From Ruficoccus sp. ZRK36 (GTDB lineage: Bacteria; Verrucomicrobiota; Verrucomicrobiia; Opitutales; Cerasicoccaceae), in contig NZ_CP080649.1 of NCBI RefSeq assembly GCF_019603315.1, positions 248,001 through 312,000 on the forward strand: 64,000 nucleotides of DNA. The letters run 5' to 3'. The notes under the pieces were generated by a model. The model worked only from the letters and a program-made list of their open reading frames with translations, was not told where the DNA came from and searched no databases. Made by a program: the position numbers and the translations under genes. Shown here one piece after another: positions 45,601 to 53,921 of this stretch (its first letter is position 1; the number at the start of each line of letters is the position of its first letter).

Positions 45601-47637
45601 TTATCCCACATACTCCATGTCCTCCACACGGGCTGAGCGAGCAGCCCGCCATGAGACGAACAGGCTCGACCCGAGCATAAGTAGCGCAGCGGCAACTGGA
45701 TGCAGGATACCGGCAGCCGCCAGCCCCATTCCCAGCACGTTATAAGAGAAGGCGAAAACAAGGTTTCCGCGGACGGCCTGACGGATACGGCGGCACGCCC
45801 GAATCGCAGCTGGCAGCACACGGAGATTTTCTCCGGCCAACACCGCCGAAGCCGTGGCCTTGGTCAGATCAGCGCCTGCGCCCATGGCAATTCCGCCCGA
45901 GCTGACGGCCATCGCGGCCGCGTCATTGACCCCGTCTCCGATAAAAATCACCGATTCGTCACGTGCTTCACAGTCTTTCACGAACTCGACTTTGTCCGCG
46001 GGCAACATCCCGCCACGCACCGTGACCCCGGCCAGTTCGGGCCAGCGGGGCTGGGGATCGCCACTGACAATCGCCAGATTAACGCCTAGCGTGCGCAGCT
46101 CGCCCATCACAGACTCCGCATCGGCCCGGAGCTTCTCCTCCAATGCGGCGATAGCCGCAGGCCGCCCATCGCAGGCGACATAGAGCAGACGCTTCGCCTG
46201 CGGGCTTTCAGCGGCTTCCTTGATAAAGGACTCCCGAACCTCGGCAGGCATCAAGTCCAGCGCACCGATCAGCAAGGCGTGGGAGACGCCGTCCGCCCCC
46301 TGCACGGTAGCGCTCAGCCCCTGTCCGGGGATGAGCTTCGAGTCCGTCACCTGACAGGCAGCGACTTCGCCCGCATCAGCTCCGAGGGACTTCAGCGGCT
46401 CGGCCACGGGGTGGCGGATGGGGCGCTCGGCGGCCTCGATCCAGGCACGCAGCCTTGCACCGTCAAAGTCCCCCAGCGTCCGGAACTCTGCCAGGGCGAG
46501 GCGTTCGCCAGAGAGCGTCCCGGTTTTATCAAAGACCAGGTGCCGCGCGCTGGCCATCGCATCGAGAAAATCCCCAGAGCCACAGACCAGACCGAGGCGG
46601 GAAAGATTCATCAACCCGCTCCACACTGCAATCGGTGTAGCCAGCCCGAGCGCACAGGGGCAGGCCACCAGCAGCACGGCCATGGCATCAAAGAGCGCCT
46701 GCTGCCACGGAGCAAAGGCTAGCCAGCCGAAGAAGGTCGCCGCCGACACCAGAATGACAAAGGGCACAAAGTAACGCGTCAACCGGTCGGCCTGGGCCTG
46801 AAGCCGCGAGGGGCGCAGGCGGGCCTGCTCGATCGTGGCGAGGATGGCATCGAGCTTGCGAGAGCCACTCAGAGCACGGGCCTCGATCTCCAGAGTCGCG
46901 TCCACCGCGTAGCTGCCCGCGAAAACATCATCCCCCACCCCACGGCGGGCCGGTTCGGTCTCACCGTTAATAGCGGTTTCGGCCACATAGCCCTCGCCGC
47001 TCAGGATACGGCCATCGACGGTGACCGGTTCGCCGGGTGCGACCCATACACGCTGCCCGGTCTGGAGCTGGGAGAGGGGCACGAGCTTACGCCCCTGTGG
47101 CCCGCAGGCGGGCACCCACGCCAGTTCAAAGTCCGTCCTCAGCCGCTGGGCCGCTTCCAGAGCCTTCGCGCGCGAGCGGGCGCCGAGGGTTTTACCGATG
47201 GTGTAGATCGCCAAGACGATGGCCACCACCTCATAGTAAAGACTACCCGTGCCCGTCAGGCTGGAGAGCAGCGAGCCACCAAAGGCCCCGAGCATGGTCA
47301 GGGTGAAAAGCGCGTCCACCGTCAGCCGCCCCTTACGAAGCGCCCGCCAGGTCTCCGCAAACAGCGGTGGCCCGAGCAGGGCCATTACGATCACGGCTGA
47401 GAGAAAGAGTGCGCCGTTCAGGAGCCAGTAAACCGGTGAGCCAAATTCCGGGCGCGGGTCGGCGGTATTATACCCCAGTCCGAAGATCATCCCCTGCCCC
47501 GCAATGACGAGTGCGATGGCGACCTTTAGCCACGTCTTGCTCCAGTTCTCATCCCCTACCGACAAGCCCGGAGCCTCGTCATCATGACAACAGCAGGAGA
47601 CGTCGGAGATAGGAGCAAGCTGGGCTGAAGCTGGCAA
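45601..47637 (-). CDS. Heavy-metal (probably copper) P1B-type ATPase, CcoI-like
   Basis: The 678-residue protein has the P1B architecture. Two early helices lead to an actuator domain with NGETEPARR (TGE-type). CPC lies in the LLVACPCALGLATPIA helix, the phosphorylation motif is DKTGTLSGE, the P1B His-Pro motif appears as PIRHPVAEPL, and hinge GDGVNDAAAM is present. CPC marks Cu(I) transport. There is no HMA domain. Instead a short N-terminal cluster CCCHDDE could bind metal. Being adjacent to the cbb3 operon suggests the CcoI role of supplying copper to CcoN. The frame opens only with TTG at 47637 unless an internal start is used, so the exact N-terminus is uncertain. Confidence 0.88.
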   Translation of the reverse strand: MPASAQLAPISDVSCCCHDDEAPGLSVGDENWSKTWLKVAIALVIAGQGMIFGLGYNTADPRPEFGSPVYWLLNGALFLSAVIVMALLGPPLFAETWRALRKGRLTVDALFTLTMLGAFGGSLLSSLTGTGSLYYEVVAIVLAIYTIGKTLGARSRAKALEAAQRLRTDFELAWVPACGPQGRKLVPLSQLQTGQRVWVAPGEPVTVDGRILSGEGYVAETAINGETEPARRGVGDDVFAGSYAVDATLEIEARALSGSRKLDAILATIEQARLRPSRLQAQADRLTRYFVPFVILVSAATFFGWLAFAPWQQALFDAMAVLLVACPCALGLATPIAVWSGLMNLSRLGLVCGSGDFLDAMASARHLVFDKTGTLSGERLALAEFRTLGDFDGARLRAWIEAAERPIRHPVAEPLKSLGADAGEVAACQVTDSKLIPGQGLSATVQGADGVSHALLIGALDLMPAEVRESFIKEAAESPQAKRLLYVACDGRPAAIAALEEKLRADAESVMGELRTLGVNLAIVSGDPQPRWPELAGVTVRGGMLPADKVEFVKDCEARDESVIFIGDGVNDAAAMAVSSGGIAMGAGADLTKATASAVLAGENLRVLPAAIRACRRIRQAVRGNLVFAFSYNVLGMGLAAAGILHPVAAALLMLGSSLFVSWRAARSARVEDMEYVG

Positions 47638-47806
47638 TGCGAGAGAGATGATTCGGATTATAGGTCGTTATAAAGAAAAAGCAAGCGGTCGAAAGCTTAG
47701 GTAGCGAAAAAATGCTACACATCGCTCTCAAGTGAGAGTCTCTCCTCCATGCATCAGACCGAACGCGAAGGCAAGCCCATGAGAAATTTTAGGGTCACGG
47801 GGCCTG

Positions 47807-48553
47807 CTACAGCCTGCCCAGTGGCATGAGGCGGGAGGCTGCTGGGTTGAGCTGGGAGTTGTGCTGGTCAGTGCGCGCATCGTAGCTGCGCAGCAGATTC
47901 CAAAAGCGCGGGCTGTGGTTCATCTCGGTGACGTGGGCCAACTCGTGCAGGATAACGTGGTCCTGCAGATTCGGACGCAGCAGGACGAGCCGCCAGTTCA
48001 GAGAGATCGTGCGGCTGCTGGAGCACGAGCCCCAACGGCTGGACTGGTCGCGCACGGTGACGCGCCCGATCGTCAGCCCATGCTCGGCGGCGAGGTCGCG
48101 CGTACGCTTCTCGACCGCTTCGGCAGCAAAGGCCCGCACGAGGGCGACCAGTTCGGCTTCCCGGTCCTTATCAGCACGCAGGCGCAGCTGGATCTCCCCG
48201 GTCTGCGTATCATAGATATAGAAAGGCTTGGCGCGGGTGAGCTGGAGGCTCAGCCGCAGGACATGCCCGAGCCCGTAGAGGCGCGGGTTGGCCTCCAGAT
48301 ACTGGGTGAGTGAGCAGCGCGACGGGTTTTGCTTAAAATTCTCCTCCAGCCAGGGCCCCTGTGAACGCAGGAAGGCCATTGCCTCGGCCATGGGGCAACG
48401 CCAGGGCACGGAGAGGACCGCGTGGTTGCGCAGCCCGATAGAGAGTTTGATGTGGCGCGAGCCTTTATAGCGACGCACCTCATAGGGGACCAGCACGGGG
48501 CCCTGCGAGGTCTCGACTTCGGTGAGCTTCAGATTGTCAGCTTTTAGCGGCAC
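47807..48553 (-). CDS. YgjP-type metallopeptidase (DUF45/M48-like)
   Basis: The protein has the YgjP/DUF45 pattern: an N-terminal domain containing YEVRRYKGSRHIKLSIG, then VTVRDQSSRWGSCSSSRTISLNWRLVLL and the zinc motif ILHELAHVTEMNHSPRFW, with a downstream ligand region. HELAH provides two zinc histidines and the catalytic Glu. Substrate and role are unknown. The likely start is the GTG at 48553, overlapping the mazG end by 17 nt. An ATG at 48697 in the same frame lies deep inside mazG and would add an Arg-rich extension that looks like an out-of-frame translation. Probably cotranscribed with mazG. Confidence 0.8.
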   Translation of the reverse strand: MPLKADNLKLTEVETSQGPVLVPYEVRRYKGSRHIKLSIGLRNHAVLSVPWRCPMAEAMAFLRSQGPWLEENFKQNPSRCSLTQYLEANPRLYGLGHVLRLSLQLTRAKPFYIYDTQTGEIQLRLRADKDREAELVALVRAFAAEAVEKRTRDLAAEHGLTIGRVTVRDQSSRWGSCSSSRTISLNWRLVLLRPNLQDHVILHELAHVTEMNHSPRFWNLLRSYDARTDQHNSQLNPAASRLMPLGRL

Positions 48554-49244
48554 GGGCTTCGGTCTGGTCCTGGACGGTTTGCGTGAAACGCCGCAGAGCC
48601 GACTCCGGATCAATCCCGGACAGACGGCAGGCCGCAGCCAGCTCAAAGAGCCGTTTACCCGCCTCTTCTTCGGTAAGCTGAGCGGAAAGCGTTTCAATCG
48701 CGTGTTTATCCACGCTGGCAGGCGCGGGCAATTGCTTTTTGACGATCTGCTTGTAGACGTCGCGGGCGGTCAGCAGGGCGCTCAGGCTCGGGGGCAGATG
48801 CTTAAAAAGGCCTTCGCTCTGCACGCCGTTCTTTTTCTCCTGCGCCTTGATCTGGTCCCAGGTCGTCAGCACGGCCTCGGAATCCTTCAGATCGAGGTCC
48901 CCAAAGACATGCGGGTGGCGGCGGATGAGCTTCTCGTTGATCTCGGCAGCCACGGCTTCGAGGTCAAAGTATCCGGCCTCCTCGGCCATCTGGGCATGCA
49001 TCACGACCTGCAGCAGCAGGTCGCCCAACTCTTCACGCATGTGAGGCATGTCGAGGCGGTCAATGGTTTCCAGCAGCTCGGCGACCTCCTCGACCAGACA
49101 GTCGCACAGCGACTGGTGCGTCTGCTCGCGGTCCCACGGACAGCCATCGGGAGCACGCAGGCGGGCAACGGTGCGGCGCAGCGCAAAAAGCGCGCTTTCG
49201 CCGGACGCTGTTTCCGGGGAAGGACTGGCAGAGGTCTCGCTCAT
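48537..49244 (-). CDS. mazG: MazG nucleoside triphosphate pyrophosphohydrolase
   Basis: MazG hydrolyses NTPs, including non-canonical ones, to NMP and pyrophosphate. From the ATG at 49244 (MSETSASPSPE) the protein has 235 residues. The N-terminal MazG motif is clear: GCPWDREQTHQSL, EEVAELLETID, REELGDLLLQVVMHAQMAEE and EKLIRRHPHVFGD. The two EExxE and ExxD motifs carry the metal-binding acids. A second helical region follows. Upstream in-frame starts at 49352 and later lack support, while TTGGAGCA sits 7 nt before 49244. It is divergent from trpC. Confidence 0.92.
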   Translation of the reverse strand: MSETSASPSPETASGESALFALRRTVARLRAPDGCPWDREQTHQSLCDCLVEEVAELLETIDRLDMPHMREELGDLLLQVVMHAQMAEEAGYFDLEAVAAEINEKLIRRHPHVFGDLDLKDSEAVLTTWDQIKAQEKKNGVQSEGLFKHLPPSLSALLTARDVYKQIVKKQLPAPASVDKHAIETLSAQLTEEEAGKRLFELAAACRLSGIDPESALRRFTQTVQDQTEARAAKS

Positions 49245-49439
49245 AGTATGCTCCAACCTGTACGTTAATGGTGCAAAGGCAAACAAACCCGACGCTTTCA
49301 TGGCTAAAGTCGCAGCCATCAACCGCTTTTTACCGACCGGAGGGTACATCATTTAGGCATTGAAAAAGTGCTTTCCGACGGGAAGGCTTCCCACTTTGCC
49401 CGGTCACAGGCCGGACTCTCCCACTCCCAGTCTTCAACC

Positions 49440-50237
49440 ATGGACAAGTTGACCGAAATCATGGCGCATAAGCGCGAGGAAATCGCTCCCCGCCTGCGCC
49501 CCGTGAGCGACGCCGAGCTGGCCCGCTTCGGCGACCGTGCCCCCAGCGGCCCCGGCTTTATCGAAGCCCTGGCCGAGGCCCCCGGCCTGGGTGTGATCGC
49601 CGAGATCAAGCGCCGCTCGCCCTCCGCCGGGCAAATCGCCGAGCTGCCTGCCGCTGAGGAGCAGGCCCGCAAGTACCTCAATGCCGAGGCCGACGCCATC
49701 TCCGTCCTGACCGACGAGAAGTACTTCGGAGGCACCCTGAAAGACCTCTGGGCGGTGACGGACTTTATCGGTGACCACCGGCGCTCCACCCCGTGCCTGC
49801 GCAAGGACTTCATGGTCCACCCGCTGCAGGTACTTGAGGCCGCCGAGGCCGGAGCCCGCTGCATCCTGATCATCGTACGCGCCCTCAAGGACGACGAAAT
49901 CAAGCGCCTGCGCGACGCCGCAGACATCGCCGGGCTGGACATCCTCTATGAGATCCATACGGAGCCAGAGCTGGAGCGCGCATTGCGCTTCGGACCGGAG
50001 ATGATCGGCGTCAACAACCGCGATCTGGCGCGCTTCCGCACCGATCTGGCATTTTCCGAGAAGCTCATCCCGCAGATCCCCGATAACATCCTCGCTGTCA
50101 GCGAGAGCGGGATCTTTACCCCCGAGGACGGATACCGGGTATTCGAAGCCGGGGCCAAGGCTGTTTTGATCGGAGAAGCACTGATGAAACTCGACGAGCC
50201 CGAGGAGCTGGTCGAGGCCCTGCATAACGCGGGCTAA
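49440..50237 (+). CDS. trpC: Indole-3-glycerol phosphate synthase
   Basis: TrpC closes the indole ring in tryptophan biosynthesis. The 265 residues form a TIM barrel with conserved VIAEIKRRSPSAGQI, VLTDEKYFGGTLKDL, CLRKDFMV, EIHTEPELERAL, IGVNNRDLARF and VSESGIF, in the right order. The ATG at 49440 gives the usual start MDKLTEIMAHKREEI, and the in-frame ATG at 49368 would add 24 residues. It is not next to other trp genes here, and no Trp-rich leader peptide is visible, so attenuation is not supported. A tandem repeat starts at the last base of its stop codon. Confidence 0.96.
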   Translation: MDKLTEIMAHKREEIAPRLRPVSDAELARFGDRAPSGPGFIEALAEAPGLGVIAEIKRRSPSAGQIAELPAAEEQARKYLNAEADAISVLTDEKYFGGTLKDLWAVTDFIGDHRRSTPCLRKDFMVHPLQVLEAAEAGARCILIIVRALKDDEIKRLRDAADIAGLDILYEIHTEPELERALRFGPEMIGVNNRDLARFRTDLAFSEKLIPQIPDNILAVSESGIFTPEDGYRVFEAGAKAVLIGEALMKLDEPEELVEALHNAG

Positions 50238-50263
50238 TTGTTACAATTGTTACAATTGTTACA
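50237..50263. repeat. Triple 9-bp tandem repeat (ATTGTTACA)3
   Basis: Three perfect copies of ATTGTTACA cover 50237-50263, beginning with the last base of the trpC stop codon. The unit is AT-rich in a GC-rich region. Confidence 0.95.
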
Positions 50264-50567
50264 TCTGTGTTGTTTTCGTTTCGAACCCTAAAAGTTGGAT
50301 TGCTTCGTTAAAATCTCTGCCTCAAAAAGTCTTGGTCTATGACTAGAAATCTGTCGGCTGGTTTTCCTGCAAAGACAGAGAAACTGCATCCCGAGGGAGG
50401 GCGCACCCGCGCCACCAATCCCGACAGGCTGCTAACAAGAGTTCTGTTCCATGACCCGTTACGCTCTGCAGGCCATTACCAAGCAATGAACCTGATGCTT
50501 TCCAGCCTGTCGGCGCGTAGCCGTTACTACGCTCTACTATCCGCGCCTGGCGCACAACTGTCTCACT
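50264..50567. other. Intergenic region between trpC and membrane protein gene
   Basis: About 300 bases without a supported gene. A 78-codon frame from the ATG at 50339 ends at 50575, overlapping the next start by 8 nt. Inside it, MNLMLSSLSARSRYYALLS from about 50486 could be a short upstream peptide. Codon pattern and lack of a ribosome site make this weak. No terminator hairpin with a T-tract is seen. Confidence 0.4.
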
Positions 50568-51734
50568 ATGTCTGAATTCTTTATGATCCTCGGCTTCGCG
50601 CTGGCGGCCTATGCCATCGTCGCGAACGACTCGATCCAAACGCTCGGGACCTACCTGTCCTCGAATGCCAAACGTCCGTGGTGGATCCTCTGGATATGGA
50701 TCTCCGGCATCATGGTGGTCACGGTCACCTGGGGCTGGATGGCCAACGGCGGTGACCCGGCCTTTGGGCGACTGGCTGCCAAAAAGATCGAGATGCCGGC
50801 CGCCTTCACCTGGCTCTTTGTGCTGCCGCCCCTGGCCCTCGTGATCCTGACGCGTATGGGCATCCCCGTCAGCACCTCGCTGCTCGTCTTGACGGGCTTT
50901 AAGGCCCTGGTAGCCGCCCAGCACGGCAAGAGCACCGCTGGCGCCATTGACCTCTTTGAAACCATGATGCGCAAGTCGCTGGTCGGCTACGGCATCGCCT
51001 TCGTGCTCGGTCTGGTCATCTGCCTTTTCATCATCAACCGGATGGAAAAACGGATCTATGAGGAAGGCGAACACCACAACAGCCTTCACCCATTTTGGAC
51101 CGTATTCCAGTGGGGGTCGACAGGGTTCCTGTGGTCGATGTGGCTCGTCCAGGACCTTGCTAATATCTTCGTCTACCTGCCCCGTCAGCTGACATGGTGG
51201 GGGCTGGCGCTTTCGCTGGGTGGCATGGTCCTGCTGCAGGGCTACCTCTTCCGCGAACGCGGCGGTAAGATCCAGAAGATCGTTACCTCAAAGACCAACA
51301 CGCTGGACGTCCGATCGGCGACGTTCATCGACTTGATGTATGGGCTCGTGCTGCTGTTCTTTAAGGTGGACTACATCCCGAAGCTCTTCGCTGCCGCCGG
51401 CCTGCAAGTGCCCTGGCCTCAGAAGATGCCGATGAGCACGACCTGGGTCTTCCTCGGTCTGCTGGCCGGACGTGAAATCGCCCTCGCCCTGCGCATACAC
51501 CACCGCAAGAAAAAGAAGCTCACCAACATCGTCTTCTCCGACGCCGGTAAGGCCTTCTTCGGCTCCGTGGTGGCTATCGTGCTGGCGATGTTCCTGCCGA
51601 TGCTGACCCCCTTCACCAGTGAGGGAGAGATCCCCCAGCCGAAGGCAGCCATCGAGCAGTCTGTCGATGCCACAACGGCCCCGGCGGTAGAGGTACCTGC
51701 CGCCACGCCTTCCACTGAGCCAGCGGCTAAGTAA
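50568..51734 (+). CDS. Multi-pass membrane protein with PiT-like motif, unknown function
   Basis: The 388-residue protein has about nine hydrophobic helices. Its N-terminus, FALAAYAIVANDSIQTLGTY, closely resembles the GAND...N..GT signature of PiT-family phosphate permeases. A second candidate repeat half was not found, since the later SDAGKAFFGSVVAIVLAMFL is only weakly similar. The central part is rich in Trp and Phe. The C-terminus is a soluble Ala/Pro/Thr/Glu tail. A phosphate or other ion transporter is plausible but unproven. A clear terminator follows before rsmA. Confidence 0.7.
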   Translation: MSEFFMILGFALAAYAIVANDSIQTLGTYLSSNAKRPWWILWIWISGIMVVTVTWGWMANGGDPAFGRLAAKKIEMPAAFTWLFVLPPLALVILTRMGIPVSTSLLVLTGFKALVAAQHGKSTAGAIDLFETMMRKSLVGYGIAFVLGLVICLFIINRMEKRIYEEGEHHNSLHPFWTVFQWGSTGFLWSMWLVQDLANIFVYLPRQLTWWGLALSLGGMVLLQGYLFRERGGKIQKIVTSKTNTLDVRSATFIDLMYGLVLLFFKVDYIPKLFAAAGLQVPWPQKMPMSTTWVFLGLLAGREIALALRIHHRKKKKLTNIVFSDAGKAFFGSVVAIVLAMFLPMLTPFTSEGEIPQPKAAIEQSVDATTAPAVEVPAATPSTEPAAK

Positions 51735-51771
51735 GCCCCTCTAAACGGCGCTTTCAGGAAGCTAAATTTCT

Positions 51772-51825
51772 TGAGCCTGCGGACGATGGCAGAAATTGCC
51801 TGACACCCGCAGGCTCATTTTGTTT
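51772..51825 (+). terminator. Rho-independent terminator after the PiT-like gene
   Basis: TGAGCCTGCGG (51772-51782) pairs with CCGCAGGCTCA (51807-51817), with a smaller GGC/GCC hairpin in the loop, and is followed by TTTTGTTT. The long loop makes it slightly unusual. Confidence 0.8.
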
Positions 51826-51900
51826 ATAAAGCTACCGGTGATCCGCCTGACGCGGAAGCCGCACCACAATAACCACACCATCAAGAAACACCCATCGGGC

Positions 51901-52728
51901 ATGCTAACCCTGTCTCAGACCCGCGAACGCCTTCAGGCGCTTGGCATGCACCCCAGCAAAAAGCTCGGGCAGAACTTCCTCGTCGACCCCAACATCGTCC
52001 GCAAATCCCTGGAGCTGGCTGAAATCCGGGCCGGGGATGCCGTGGTCGAAGTCGGCCCCGGTCTGGGCACCCTGACCGACGGGCTCCTGGAGAGCGGAGC
52101 CGAGGTCTACGCCGTAGAGCTGGACCACCGGCTCGCCCCCGCCCTGCAAGAACGCCTCGCCAACGAATCCCGCTTTCACCTGACCGAGGCAGACGCCATG
52201 GACAAGCCGCGGGCGGACTTCCCCGGCGATCGCCCCTTTAAGATCGTCGCCAACCTCCCCTACGCGATCTCCACCCCATGGATGGAGCAGATCCTCGCCG
52301 GGCCGCTGCCGCAGCGGATGGTCCTGATGCTCCAAAAAGAGGCCGCCGACCGCTTCACCGCCGAGCCCGGTGGTAAGAACATCGGCGCGGTCAGCCTCTT
52401 CCTCGCTGCCGCCTACCGCCGCCGACCCGGCCACGCCGTGGCGCGCTCATGCTTTTACCCGGCCCCGGATATTGACTCCGTGCTGCTGCACCTGGAGCTG
52501 CGGGAGGATCCCTACTGCTTCGACGCCGCCACCCGGGGCCTCATGCGCAAATTTTTCACCCAGCGTCGTAAGCAGATCGGCGCACTCGCCCGACAGGCCA
52601 AGCTACCCGCCCTCAATGGCTGGCTCGATGCGCTTGAGGCCGCCGGTACGCCCCCTAGCCTGCGCCCGGAGGCCCTGCCCCTGGAGGCGTGGATAACTCT
52701 CGACCAGACGCTACGAGAGGACGCCTGA
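51901..52728 (+). CDS. rsmA: 16S rRNA (adenine1518/1519-N6)-dimethyltransferase
   Basis: RsmA (KsgA) dimethylates two adenines in helix 45 of 16S rRNA late in 30S assembly. The 275-residue protein starts at the ATG at 51901 (MLTLSQTRERLQALGMHPSKKLGQNFLVD). An upstream in-frame TTG at 51796 would start within the preceding terminator. SAM motif I is VVEVGPGLGTLTDGLL, acidic motif II is VYAVELD and the catalytic motif IV is ANLPYAIST. The C-terminal domain has FFTQRRKQIG. No SD is obvious. It is followed by a minus-strand terminator. Confidence 0.95.
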   Translation: MLTLSQTRERLQALGMHPSKKLGQNFLVDPNIVRKSLELAEIRAGDAVVEVGPGLGTLTDGLLESGAEVYAVELDHRLAPALQERLANESRFHLTEADAMDKPRADFPGDRPFKIVANLPYAISTPWMEQILAGPLPQRMVLMLQKEAADRFTAEPGGKNIGAVSLFLAAAYRRRPGHAVARSCFYPAPDIDSVLLHLELREDPYCFDAATRGLMRKFFTQRRKQIGALARQAKLPALNGWLDALEAAGTPPSLRPEALPLEAWITLDQTLREDA

Positions 52729-52739
52729 GACAGGCTGAC

Positions 52740-52773
52740 AAAAAAGCCGCGACCCTCGTTGAAGGTCGCGGCT
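52740..52773 (-). terminator. Terminator for the PEP-CTERM gene (minus strand)
   Basis: AGCCGCGACC (52745-52754) pairs with GGTCGCGGCT (52764-52773), and the A-run at 52740-52745 gives a T-tract on the minus strand. It lies between convergent rsmA and the PEP-CTERM gene and may serve both. Confidence 0.88.
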
Positions 52774-52823
52774 GAAAGGATGTTTAAAAACGTTTAGCCG
52801 GGATTGTATCCGTCGCGCGAATA

Positions 52824-53726
52824 CTACCGACGGCGGCGCAGGCCGAAAACCAACAGGCTAAGGGCTGCCAGACCGAGCAGGACGGAGGTGGAGCGAGACT
52901 CCGGAATCGCGACCACGGAGTCCCAACTGGTACCGACGCGCAGATCATCAATGTAGACATCGGCACCGGCGTCATTGAAGTAGGTACGCACCCCAATGCC
53001 CTGGAAACCTTTCGAGCCCTCACCCGGCGTGGTCACCGTAGCAGTGATGCTGGAGGAGGTGGTGTTTTCATCGCTGGTCGTCGGATTGAGCCAAACCGTT
53101 GTGGTTTCGTAAACACCAGCCGTAGAGTTCCAGCCGGTATACTTGACCACAGCCAGATAAGTCTGACCATAGTTGAGGACCGTCTCGACACTGCTGTCAT
53201 CCCCATTATTGCGGGCCTGAGTCTTCGAGTTGGCTCCGTTGACAAAGAGCAGGTTGTCGTTGATGGCATCGTAGTTCTCGCCTTTAGCGGCCATCGTGAT
53301 GGTATTATTACCACCAGCCTGACCGGAGGTTTCGCCTTCTGCGCCCACCACCTGGAAAAGGAAGCTCACGTAGTAATCCTGCCCCGAGGTATCAGCCGAG
53401 GTGAAGGCGGCACGCTGCGTGGCGTTCTGCGTGTTGCCACCGGTGAACATCAGGGAGTTACCTCCGCCCAGCGTGTGGCCTTCCAGGTCATAGGTCAGAG
53501 ATTTGCTGGAGACCTCAACCGTGGCCAGACCCGAGCCATTCGTCCAGGAGTAGGCCCAGCCGGTGCCGCCGTTCTGGCCACCAATGGCGGTTCCACTGGT
53601 GTAAGAGTCGAAGTCGTCGATCGCCACCAAGTCGGCTTGAGCCGCCGGGGCAATGCCGCCCAGCAGAGCCACGGTGAGGGCTGCGGCGGAGATGAAGTGC
53701 TTTCGCTGAAGTTGTTTCGCTTTCAT
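52824..53726 (-). CDS. PEP-CTERM-type sorted exported protein
   Basis: The 300-residue product starts at the ATG at 53726 (MKAKQLQRKHFISAAALTV) with a signal peptide ending near AQA. A beta-rich concanavalin/LamG-like domain follows, with Thr, Asn and Gly runs (GGTGWAYSWTNGSG, YYVSFLFQVVG). The C-terminus is the PEP-CTERM module: IPES followed by a hydrophobic helix (STSVLLGLAALSLLVFGL) and RRRR. Such proteins are processed by exosortase and usually act in the exopolysaccharide or envelope layer. An upstream in-frame start at 53849 would add an unlikely 41 residues. Gene order next to a heparinase-like lyase suggests glycan-related function (inference). Confidence 0.9.
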   Translation of the reverse strand: MKAKQLQRKHFISAAALTVALLGGIAPAAQADLVAIDDFDSYTSGTAIGGQNGGTGWAYSWTNGSGLATVEVSSKSLTYDLEGHTLGGGNSLMFTGGNTQNATQRAAFTSADTSGQDYYVSFLFQVVGAEGETSGQAGGNNTITMAAKGENYDAINDNLLFVNGANSKTQARNNGDDSSVETVLNYGQTYLAVVKYTGWNSTAGVYETTTVWLNPTTSDENTTSSSITATVTTPGEGSKGFQGIGVRTYFNDAGADVYIDDLRVGTSWDSVVAIPESRSTSVLLGLAALSLLVFGLRRRR

Positions 53727-53921
53727 GGGATGATGAATCGCAGGGGTTATCTTTGTATCCTGCCGCTCAAACGGCAGACGAAATAGACGCAGGAATGATT
53801 GCGTGAGTGGAATCTCACCCATCCAGGTGTGGACTGACAACAGGCGCATAGCTCAACTCGTTGAGCCAGGTCACAATTCTCGCTTCGTTAGGAAAAACGA
53901 GTCCGCGCCGTGGGCTTGCCT

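Noticed and set aside
50237-50263. CRISPR-like array
   Set aside because: Units of 9 bp directly adjacent without spacers are a tandem repeat. No CRISPR repeat-spacer pattern or cas gene occurs in the window.
50339-50575. 78-codon frame before the PiT-like gene
   Set aside because: No ribosome site, no recognisable motif, and it overlaps the next start by 8 nt. Treated as noncoding, although a short upstream peptide cannot be excluded.
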